A stretch of 64,000 nt of DNA from Kudoa neothunni. Its lineage: Eukaryota > Cnidaria. The stretch spans positions 13,454,001 through 13,518,000 of the forward strand of contig OZ199838.1 of NCBI GenBank assembly GCA_964304625.1. Direction: 5' to 3'. The translations under genes and the position numbers were made by a program. Position 1 is the first letter of the stretch. Each line of letters opens with the position of its first letter. Shown piece after piece: positions 12,001 to 21,800 of the stretch. The notes below the pieces were generated by a model. That model searched no databases, was not told where the DNA came from, and worked only from the letters and a program-made list of their open reading frames with translations.

Positions 12001-12365
12001 GCCCCTATAAAATCATTTCGTGCCGAAGACAAGTATATACGATCGAGGATATAAATAAAAAAAGACTCACAGTGAATAGAAGCAGACTCCGAGAATTTAG
12101 AAATCCATCTGCAGACGTATCGTATCAACCATGCAAACCTACCATCAGCCAACCCACAATTGTGCAGGGTATTAATGACGACTCCGGAGATGTTTTCATC
12201 AGACTTGACGAGAATACGTGGAATAATGATACCAGCGGCAGTCATGGAACTAACCAGCAAATAACGCCCGTGCCTACCCAAAGTCATGAACGCCCGACCA
12301 GATCAAAGAAACCTCCAAGCTGGTTGTCTGATTTCCGCCATAATCTTATGGGGGGAGGTGTGTAA
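9036..12365 (+). CDS. pol: Pol polyprotein of the Ty3/gypsy element
   Basis: A 1,109-residue frame with domains in gypsy order. Aspartic protease: LLDTGANVSLI near residue 42. Reverse transcriptase: FCVDYRKLN, LDLKSGYWQIEM and YLDDIIVFS near residues 240-350. RNase H: TTDASNVAVGAI and YTDHNPLCYL near 490-575. Integrase: an HHCC zinc finger (HDQMFHPGC...CTICQKH), then core motifs QCDVVGPL, HTDQGTNFTS and PEGNGVVERFNR. RT before RNase H before integrase marks Ty3/gypsy rather than Copia. The stop lies 4 bp inside the right LTR. Confidence 0.93.
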   Translation: MSFKREKVARAGKKLATSLLTCQNKLLPYIECCLNGYFCYFLLDTGANVSLIHNKWIKTAKPNYDNVECTNGTNLLISGVVSQTFKIDNKNFNHTFLCSKDLKYDGILGYDFVSKVRATIDTNTSTFNIDGWSAPLILANKSYGANYNNGILLEETQLVKFLEGYSEVFADDDYSLGSTSVISHRINTNSDPIRQPPRRIPTALRQVVKENIDKMLKMGIISHSDSPWSSPIVMVKKKDGSHRFCVDYRKLNANVEIDPYPLPRIDDTLQSLAGSSVFSTLDLKSGYWQIEMSPHDRKKTAFITPFGLYEFNVMPFGLNNAPATFQRAMATILRNCVGRNCLIYLDDIIVFSNSRNQHLKDLTEILNKLKANGLKLHRKKCKFFQTNVKFLGHVISSEGIKVDDSKIKAILQYPLPTNEKELRRFLGLANYYRTFIKNFSQISEPLYKLTSKNTKFIWNSDCQKSFKTVLQKLSSAPILAYPDYSKPFCLTTDASNVAVGAILSQDIPGTGGVIAYFSRTLTKAERNYSTFDKEALAIVSAIKEFRHHLYGRSFNIYTDHNPLCYLNSLKDSHGRIARWLTFLQDFDFKIHYKRGSINTNADAMSRIETTINSLEINTTVLEELKKNTYSDAYLEGYRKRILKNGGMYKTKRGSFSILENGLICREYALNGEKYHQICIPEKLRNLCLSEMHDQMFHPGCFKTFDNVRTRYYWPGYYIQTNKYVSECTICQKHRNSSAAKPPLEHFKPSRPFDIIQCDVVGPLETTVRGNKYILVITDIFSKWVEAFPLPAVTSRDFVDILVNHIVSRFGIPRQIHTDQGTNFTSKIVDEFCQNMNIAKTRTTSYHPEGNGVVERFNRTLKEMLKKCCNAEENWDLYLPFLLLVYRNTTHETIRCSPSEILFGRRLPMPCDHFEELHNSEHSNMSQYISNARKQIKKFWSSSKKNMEKSFKKMERYHKHGNYDPITPGNFAWLNNPIKHSSKFSHNWSGPYKIISCRRQVYTIEDINKKRLTVNRSRLREFRNPSADVSYQPCKPTISQPTIVQGINDDSGDVFIRLDENTWNNDTSGSHGTNQQITPVPTQSHERPTRSKKPPSWLSDFRHNLMGGGV

Positions 12366-12489
12366 CACGGATTAACATTGTTAATCCATGTTATCAGAAT
12401 AACATACATAGGCTGCCGTAAGGCGGCCTTAGCGTTCGGATAGTTTAGTTATTGTCCTTTTGTTGAACGTGGACTTTCTTGGCGTTACA
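12361..12489 (+). repeat. 3' LTR (129 bp)
   Basis: Identical by eye to the left LTR. It is preceded by the purine tract and followed by the CTTGG target copy, after which MULE coding sequence resumes. Confidence 0.95.
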
Positions 12490-13003
12490 CTTGGACTTTC
12501 CGAAGAATACCAAAATGACCTAGATTTTAAAGTTTTCATTAATTGCGTTATGTCACTCGCGTTTGTTCCTGAAGAATTTGTTGAAGCTGGATTCAATAAA
12601 TTGTGTACTGCTGCTGAAAGATTTCAGAATCCTAATCTTCAATTATTCTTAATCTACTTTGAAAAAAACTTTATTAGAAGCATTAAGTATACCACTGAAT
12701 CATGGAATGCATACCGAAGAGTGATGAACAAGGTAAAAATAACATCTAACAACGCAAAAATATTCATTTGTCATTTTTATTCCCGCTTTGACCAATCACA
12801 TTCATCCAAAATCTGAATGAGCAACAAAGTTTGATTGAACAGGAAATTATGTATCAACTTTGCAATCCAAATACAACAAATCAGAATAAAAAGATGGAAA
12901 TAAACATGGAAAAATTGGAGGAGATATGCTCAAACTATAGTTCCTATCATGCTACATTTTATTTAGAAGCTATATCTAAAACGTATAATTCGAATTTGAA
13001 ATA

Positions 13004-14200
13004 AAATTATAGATAGTTTGCATTTTTATCAATAAAAAATCATGGTCCTGCATTTTTTCGCATTTAGCGCACGCGCTGATAATCTCACCTCCCGCGAAAT
13101 TTTACCTTTCGGATTCATTAAATCGAAAGAAAGTAAAAGTTAATTGTATTGTTATTACTGATTATTGTTGGTCAGGTTCTTCCAAGATTCTATCGGATGA
13201 CGAATATTTTATTTATCATCAATTTGATCGTCGATTTAGGCTCTCAGAGATATAAGCATCAAAGAAGTCAATATGTATTTAGTAATTAAACTCACAATCT
13301 TCTATATAAAATATTTAAATGCAATCCACATTATTAACATTATCCATTTGTTGTAGTTACATCAATAACATTAAATATAATAAAAATATTTTCTACATTG
13401 TCGCTAAAATATTTTTGAATTTAATCAGAAATTAAAATTCTGCTCTAATGAAGAAATTTATTCTTTGTTTTTATTATTATCTGTTTTATGCAATAAAATG
13501 GAGTTAATTTAACCCTAAAACAATCTCATTGTAAAAGCATACATTCATGCGTTAGCATTATAGTTTTTTGATTTACGTACAATGACAAACAATTATGGTT
13601 TAAAATCAATGAATCTACTCAGATTAAAATAACAACATGCAATCATGTATGACCACCAAAGTACTAGTAAATTTGTGCATGTGGATAGAATTTATAGTTA
13701 TTAAAATATTTCTATTTTTCTTTATTGACTATTGGTTCAATTTTTGTTATTTAATACGTTAACCCAGGTTAATTTTTATTAATATAAAAATAGAAAAACG
13801 TTGACATCAACTTTTAATTTCGCTCAATTCATTTAACATAAAAATCACCGAATAATGATAACACTTTGATTTGAAGATAATGTTATATTTAATGGTGACT
13901 AAAATTAATGCACAGTACCCATCGAAAAACTCCATATGGGATTGAATTTTAGTGCGCAATATCCATTTTCTAGCGGCTGTAAAAAAATTCCTTAAATAAA
14001 TAATTCAAAATATTTCCTTAATAGCTTAAAAGACTTATAAGATAGAACTGCACGTTAGAAAACGATAAAATAATGACACAACGAAAAGTGCGTAATATCC
14101 ACCTTCGCAATAACCGCTGTTGACTGTATTAGGGTTGAAAATTTACTGTACGGATTTAACGCAAAAATGGCTCGAGCGCAACGCATAATTTGAACCTTAA
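13004..14200. other. AT-rich spacer with MITE end copies
   Basis: No gene. A CG-rich stretch at 13065-13110 may be the right end of the MULE. Two related end motifs are present: AGTGCGCAATATCC at about 13952 and AGTGCGTAATATCC at about 14088, the latter running to a CTGTA terminus. They resemble the ends of the MITE at 3305-3973, so a decayed member of that family probably lies here. Confidence 0.4.
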
Positions 14201-14244
14201 AAAAATGATGGATGGAACATCAATTTCAGCGAAACAAATCCACT

Positions 14245-14969
14245 TTACACTACCAAAAAATTCGAAATTATAAGGTTTTACGAGTATATATCATACAATA
14301 AAGATGCTAAGTTCCAAGCGATGGAAAAATTTGCCAAAAGATAGCACGATAATAAAAAGGTCTAAATGACCGGTTCCATTTTTGTATCATTTTTTGAAAA
14401 ATAGAATGGGAAACTCACTATTTCTAAGAGAACAAATTTTGTTATTTCTAGACTATTCATAAACCAACCAAAAAAATATTTGTCTATTATAACACTGTTA
14501 CTTTTCTTCGAACACAACCAATGTGCTTCAGCTACTGGATCACGGAATTGTTGAAGTTTTAAAATGATGCACAAAAGAAATCTAATTACGTCATTTATAC
14601 ATCAGATCGAATTTCAAGATTGTGGCTACATTCTAACTAATGTCTTAGATGTTATTCATTTGACAATCAAATTACAATAATATATTCAACGAAAACCATA
14701 GTTAACTGCTTTAGGAAATCAATTTTCCTCTCCGGAAATGCACTGAATGATGATTCCGATGATGTTCCTGACGATGAATTTAAACATGACATAATTGAGT
14801 CGATTTAACAGGGGAAATCATTAAATTAACAAATGCTATTGATAAAAACTCTTGAAAGCAATATAGTCGACACCTCTGAAATTTTGACAACACAAGATTT
14901 TCCTGATTTCGACATGGATGATGACGACTCTAATTATATCGATGAAGTTATTATATCAAACCAAGAGTA
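14245..14969 (+). pseudogene. pogo/Tigger-like transposase remnant
   Basis: Broken coding pieces in family order. A helix-turn-helix piece near 14258-14340 reads FEIIRFYEYISYNKDA...MEKFAK. A piece near 14500 reads VTFLRTQPMCFSYWI, the position where DDE_1 proteins have VxFLPPNTTSxLQPxD. An acidic tail near 14745-14965 reads DDSDDVPDDEF and DFPDFDMDDDDSNYIDE, as in pogo-like C-termini. Frame changes separate the pieces. I could not define its terminal repeats. Confidence 0.55.
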
Positions 14970-15894
14970 ATTATATTAATTGGAAATAGTTAGAAAACCC
15001 TGTCTATGTAAAATTTTGTCAATACTCGACAATATACACCGAACTTAAAATGGCTGACTCAATATTTCAACAATTTTTTTCAGAACAACAAATATAGAAA
15101 GGCATTTTAATAAAAAAGGTATACAAATTAATTTTTGCTTATAATTAAATTATTATTGATTATATTATCGATAGAAAACTGTTCTTTCCCCCAACGCATG
15201 CGCTATTCGAATGTGTCCAGCGGGAAAATGGATGCAACGCAGTGGTTTTCATCTTCCTAATTTCTGTGTTGCATCGATACACTACTGTATTTCTGGCCCG
15301 CCGTTTCGCTCTTTAGGAGCCAGGAATAATCAAATATAATCAAAGCTAATGACACTTTAAAATCACATACCGCACCAATAGTCCTTTTTCGTTCCAAAAT
15401 ATGAGTATCAAAATGTCGACATTCCTAATTTGCGAATGATGAGATATAAAATCGATTGCTATAACAAACAGTTTTTATATGTATTTTAATATTTTCTTAA
15501 TCCACAAACAAACATTTAAATCGCATTATTGTTATATTTATTACATTTTTAAATATTTATTAATTCTACATCACGAAATACAATTTCCTCATTAAATGCT
15601 ATTATTTTGAATTTGATGTGATTGGAAACTTTAATGAGTTTAAAAAAGCCATAAACCTTTATAACTTACTATAATATATTCCAAGGCTCCAACATAGGCA
15701 AAAAACATTAAACGTATTGCTGTCACATACCTTATACCTTAGCATGCATTTTAATTACCGAGGAGAACATTCGACAAAATACAAAATTTTACATAAAAAT
15801 CCATGCGCCAAATCATAAACACAAATTGTGTAACACAATTGTAAAACTAAACTCCTATAACAGTGGTTGCATAGTTAAAATTTTGCTTCAATTA
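14970..15894. other. Spacer downstream of GCN1
   Basis: No gene. A patch of higher GC at 15190-15330, including GGCCCGCCGTTTCGCTC, stands out from the AT-rich surroundings. A CTACTGTA end-like motif sits inside it, so it may be a transposon terminus. Confidence 0.3.
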
Positions 15895-18800
15895 TCATTC
15901 ATATGAAGGCAGCAAATTCACATTGCATGCGTTTCGTATACAAGCAACAAAAAATTGAGAAGTGAAGGGGCACATCTCTATGGCGGTAGCATATATACTA
16001 CAATTGGTTGAAGAGGTAGACGTTAAACCCGACCCTGATCTATGATTTTCGAGGTTCTCAATGGTAATTTTAACATAACTGTCATCTGAAGAATTATTTG
16101 TTTCACACCAACTATTCAATAGTTTAACTAGATGAGGAACAAGACCCTCACTGAAAATCGAGGGACAATGATGGGACAATATGCATAAGCATTGGACTAA
16201 GTCGCTTTTGTCGAATGAATTTTCAACAGATGATTTTAATAATGTAACCAAGTGATCTTCACTGGTGACTGAGAGCAAGAATTGAGTGTTGTTATGATGT
16301 GTTTCGTCATATTCCTCACCATGCACACTCACTTGCTTCAAATCTTCCCTCAGACATACAAGTAATTCATCGGTGTTTGGTAGTACAATAAACTCTGAGA
16401 GTAAATAGCAATTAGCAGCGTTGCTTAAAACGATATTAGCTATTTTGTTTTCCATTATAAAATCTAAAAAATTCTCAGTTAAATAAATGAATCGATATAC
16501 ATAAGCATAATTACTTCTAATTTCGTTGTAATGAGCAACACTGTCAGAATGTTTGCATTTAAAAAGTAGAGCTAAAATTCTGCCCAAATATTTGGCTTCG
16601 GATGTAGAGGGTTTAGTTGTGGTAAGCAACTGAGTCCAATAATCCAATATAGAACGAACAGTCCTAGGTTCGATAGAGATTTGGGCAAATTTGGTGGACA
16701 GAACGAGAGCAAGCAACTCAGTATGCAAATACCTACACCGATCCACATACAACTCCACACTCACAATGACATTTAGGTTACCTTCTTTCCATGTGAGTCA
16801 CGCTACCAAAGTAAGTCACTAGGTCGACAACTGTTTTGTTGAGAAACGCAATGGATTGATTGTCGAAAGAGTGTTGTATCAGTAGATAAAGACAATAGTT
16901 GGTGAGTTGAATAACTTTGGCTGAACTTTGAGGATCGATCAGATACTTCACGAAAGTATTCTGTAGCAGTTGTAAGATTGGTCTTACATGCTGATTTAGT
17001 CTTTGTATGAGATAGCAAAAAATCTTTGTGATGTCATATCTGAGCGAATCCTCGCATATACTTCCTAGGTGACGAAGTAAGGGGCCACACAATGTTATGA
17101 CATGAGGTTTGAGTGCATCACTCTCGGCCCAAACAACAAAACACTTGAGTAATTGAAGAGTGTTTATTCTGGTGGTTGGATCAGTTGTCACAAGCCAAAC
17201 ACGTAGAAGTGATGCCACACTTTTAATATTTGGAATTAGATGACATATTTTTACATTCACATTGGAATTGTTTTCAATTAGGTCGAAACGAGAAATGATA
17301 CGTTTGAACACAGATGTTTGGGTACAATCCAATAAATATCTAGCTATCAACTCGTTGAATGCAGCACAAGCAACTGCCGAATCCTCTTTGGCATATAAAC
17401 AAAGTGTGGCTGTCAACAACGATTCCAACAGCGAATGAATCGAACCAACGTCTGTTAGGGTGGTATTGAGCACTAGAAGATGTGCCAGTTTGATAGAACT
17501 TGCAAAGGAAAACGTTGAGGAATCTATTTTTCGTAATGGGTTATGGTCTTTTGTGATAGCAATAATGTCGATGTGTTCAATCAAGTAGGTGACAACGTGA
17601 GGTTTAAGCCCGTCTGGCATGGTTTTCAAAAAGGTGCCACAATTTTCGAGTTCCAACTAAATTCAAATGTTACACAGTAAATAGACACAGAAACTAATCA
17701 ACAAGGTAACACTTACTGTATTGGCAGCATAACATTTGATAAGATAAGAAAGTGCATAATGAAGAGTATTGAGTGAGGTTGAATCCAATTTGGAACACAT
17801 TTCGGCAATAGCCTTCACTGTGAACCTTTCAGGAATATCTCTTAATAACTAAAATAATTTTGTCAGTGAGAAAATCAAATAGATAAACACAAATTTTGAT
17901 TACATATGAAAAGATAACACGATATGAATTTGAATTGTTCAACTTGAGTAGGTTGTTCATGATCAAAATGGACTGATCGGAAGTGAGAGTGGGCGGAAAT
18001 ACCACTTCAATAATCTGATGCATAATTTTATGAAAATCTTGAACGTTCAAGTGTTTCGACAGGTTGACTAGTGTTTGAGCGGCAGCTTGGCAAACTTCCA
18101 CGCAAACATCTTGCAAACATCTCGATATTACTTCACTGATTACCGACTGATATTTTGTTAACAATTTACGATCCATCTCACCAAAAGTTAAATCCATCAA
18201 CGAACAGCAACCCGCACGTTGAACGCTATCAGATGAGCCAAGATGTTGATCGATTAACTTGGTCACTTGGACGATAGTGCGTTCACCGAGTTTGCTGTAA
18301 CTGTCAGCAAATGCTGCCTCAGCCATGCAAACGAGCTCTGGATGTGGTTTACAGAGGAAGTCAAATATAGTGGACAGAAAAAGTGGCTGGAATTCCTTAA
18401 TGGCGCGTGCTGCATTACTCACCAGCCTATGCCATACATGAGTGGAGGTTTGACGAGCGGTTAGGTTTCCATCAAATCTATTTATATACACAAGCACCGT
18501 AAGATGGTGATATTCTTGAGTTGTGATACTATCGATAAGTGTCTAAAAATTAAAAAGAAGTGAATGGCATACAAACACCCACATAATAGAACAAATACCT
18601 TGAGATAGACAACGTCGGATTCCTCGTTGGATAGATCTTCAGTTGTTATCTCGGTGCTGTCATTCACGTACATAGATGTCGTATCCAGCTTAACGTCACT
18701 AAACAACACCTCAATAAGAAGTTGTAAAGCTCCAAGACGACATCTCCAATTGTTGCTCTATAGAATAAGAAATATCTAAACTAAGAGAATACAAACACAC

Positions 18801-21800
18801 CCGATAAAATACTTCAAGTGATTCGATAATAAGCGGTGTTAATAGCGGGAAACAATAATGGGAATAATGTTTCAACAAATTTCGAGTTGCTTGAATACTT
18901 GAGTGGCGTACAATTTGATTATCATCAGTAAATCCCTATGAGAAAACGCGTTAAACAATCAGATTCAAGAAACCCCATTCATACTCGTATAATACAACCA
19001 AGTATGCGATGAACATGTGGCTTAAATTTTTCTTTCATTATCACCGGGAAAAATACACACAACTGAATATAACCATCTCTGACGTAAAATGGAATTTTTT
19101 CAGATTTTGATTTGATGTGAATTTCATCAACAAACATTTTGAGCAGCTGATCATCATTTCGATTGATAATCTCAACCAACGCTTGTGCAGCCCCTGCTCG
19201 CACTCTGATAATATCATGATGATGGAGTTGACTCCTCAACCAAGGAATCACTTCAGATGATTTAGATCTAGGTAATGTGCTGAAGATTTCTCCTAAACAA
19301 TGAGCAGATATGGATCTGATTTCTGGTGATTGATCAACAATTAAATCTTGAATGTAGGGATACATCTCCTCCAAATAAACAGTCACATCCTTAACATTAA
19401 AGCTCAATATAATAAACTATAATCAAATTAATTTAAAGTTACATCTTTATCAGCGATCATCGGCAAATAAGGCACAATTTCAAAGACCATACGTTTGATA
19501 TTGGATGAAGGTTGATTTAACGCTGCTCTCAGAATACACACAACAAGCGATAGTGAAGGATGATCCAATGAATGTGAGAACGAAAGTTGAAGAAAATTCT
19601 CCAAAAATTTTCCAACATTTTTTGATGGCTCAACAAACGTACCAATCATCAATTTTTTCAGAGGTTCGAGTTCAGGAATTTTTATGACGGTCATAATTTG
19701 GGTTAGGGTTTGTTGCGAAGTGTCCACCACCTTGTAATGTGGATCAGATAGTCTCTCAACAACCAAAGGAATAATTTTCGGTAGGTACGAAGCGACTTGT
19801 TTTGGCGCACAGTAAACTATTCCACTTATCGCGTCCAGAGCACCTTAATAAATAAGTTAGTTGATTGTAAAAACAAATTTCTATGATTGAAATATACTAA
19901 ACATATATAAAAATTTAAACTAAAAAAATATTTTAATCTATTTTTCAAAATACAACTTGACGCTGTTCTATTAGCATATTAAAATTTTATATTAAGTACC
20001 AAAAAAGTGAAACTAGAAGTCATTTATTAAACTAAAACATTATTGTTAAATCTGCCTAATCTATCGTCTTACTAGTTGTTTAATTTATAGCTAGGTTTGT
20101 AACTTGTAAATGTAATATATTGTAGACAGTTTTTATTGCAACGGATCCGTTTACTCCATTTGCTCGGACTTTCTATTGCAGCGGGAGGAAATTACTCCTT
20201 AACTAACATGTTTAGAAAAATTTCAACTTCATTTTCCTAATAAATGATTTTTTGGCTAAAAAGATTAACTATTATAAAAGAAATCCAAAACAACAAATTT
20301 TCTTGTTTTACGGTAATGAATTCAGTAGTTAAAATTATTTTTAAATCCTTCATCAGCAATTTCTAATTTATAAACGTAATTATATTTGTCCCAATTCTGA
20401 GTAATATGGATAATTTAAAGTGAAATATCAAAAATTACTAATGTAAATTTGTTGGGGTTTGCATGATTCAAACAACGCTCTAACTCCTAAGATGATAAAT
20501 AGTGCACTGTTTACATAACCCCTAAAATGTTATATTTTTACTTTTGCGAGTCTAATATTCTAAATATTAAATGATCTATCTTTTCGCTATATAACGATAT
20601 ATTATTTTTATCATACTGCAATTTATTTGGCTATTAGTAACATAAAGGGAATTGTTTATTTCCACTGAGAATCGTTATTTCACGCATCTAATTAATTTTT
20701 TAATTCTCATTTTTTTCTCGTTATAGAGATACCAACAACGGTTAATGTAGACCCCCTAGGACGCTTAGCGCTCTTTACTTTAGATCAATGTTTCCTACCG
20801 GTGGGCATGGGAATCTTTGAGCGTTTAACCTTCCGATCGCCTCAATATCGACTATACAATACACTTAATGCTTTTGGGGCCTATTAGGCCCCACTTTTTT
20901 ATTTAATATTATGAATTCAAATAATTTTTAAAATTTTATCATGCAAAAATAAAAAAATTCTATCGACAAAATCGCACAATATTGGCAAAAAACATACCCG
21001 CGAAGTTTCCTGATACTGTCCGAACAATGTTAAGGGCTATATATTCTTGTAAAATAAATTTTTAAGAAATATCATTTAAGAAGAACTTTCAAAAAATATT
21101 TACAATAATGTGTTATAAAGTATCTCATATATATTTAATTAAATTAAAACTTTATGGCACAGCAAAATAGTTATCAACAAAATGGACTAAAAAGGTCTCC
21201 AACGTTCAACTTTAACGCATATACCAATGTAAAGTTAAAATTTGCTTTCTGTGACCTTCCCTAGTATTATCTGTGGGTTTCAGGGAACCCTAGTATCATT
21301 ATTTATATCAGATCTACAATAAAATCGATGCTCCGCCTCTAATTAACAATTTATTATGTACGTCAAAACAGAAACCTCATTCCGTAAAAATATGAAAATT
21401 ATAATACAATTCAGACATTTATTTGTGTCCAATGAACTGTTAAAACAAGCACGTTCGGAATGTTCTTCGCAGCAATATTTCTTACGTACAACATACATGC
21501 ATTGTTAAACGATCACTGTTTCTTGGGCTTACAGTATATTGTTTAAGGGATTTTTTGGAGCAATATTGGTGCTATTTGGATTTCCTGCTCTTAATGTAGT
21601 TACAAAATTGGCGCCAGGGAACTGCTGAAAGAACGGAATGTGCTAGCGAGATTCTCTAAAAATTAGGCTCTTATGACTTTTTCATCAATGAATATGATTC
21701 TGTATAAGCAAAACACGTTTAAAAAATTTATGTGAATATTATAAAAATTAACTGCTGGCCCACATCTGGAATATCTTTTTAAGTTTGTGGAGGTGAAAAT

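Larger units (their letters stand above)
8153..12489 (+). mobile_element. Ty3/gypsy LTR retrotransposon, looks whole
   Basis: A 4,337-bp element with 129-bp direct repeats at both ends (8153-8281 and 12361-12489) that are identical by eye, starting TGTAAC and ending TTACA. A 5-bp target duplication CTTGG flanks it (8148-8152 and 12490-12494). After the left LTR is a primer-binding site starting TGGTGACAGGGG at about 8284; before the right LTR is a purine tract GGGGGGAGGTG. Gag and pol frames lie between. Identical LTRs imply a very young insertion. It interrupts the MULE transposase. No envelope frame is seen. Confidence 0.95.
4425..13003 (+). pseudogene. MULE transposase (FLYWCH + MULE domain), interrupted by three insertions
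   Basis: Coding pieces lie at 4425-4459, 5937-6098, 7481-8152 and 12490-13003. The first two give a FLYWCH zinc finger (YYNNYFYV...YWRC...RSCKGRL). The third gives MSNEEK, then FCLHDSGPDDNNRYIIF, HSDYWVADGTFSVVQ (first catalytic Asp), FFQLYTIHG and KSIIIDFEMATYN (second Asp). The fourth gives GLSEEYQND...AFVPEEFVEAGF and a C-terminal tail. FLYWCH fused to a MULE domain is typical of animal Mutator-like elements. Reading continues in the same frame across the Merlin insertion and across the LTR element when one target copy is counted, so the MULE was there first. After the piggyBac site there is one in-frame TAG, and frame changes occur near 7823 and downstream. It cannot encode a working transposase. 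Confidence 0.8.

Noticed and set aside
11044-12287. Secondary frames inside the gypsy pol region
   Set aside because: Shadows of the pol frame, with no independent motifs.
16803-19687. Short frames on either strand across the GCN1 exons
   Set aside because: They are shadows of the GCN1 coding frame.
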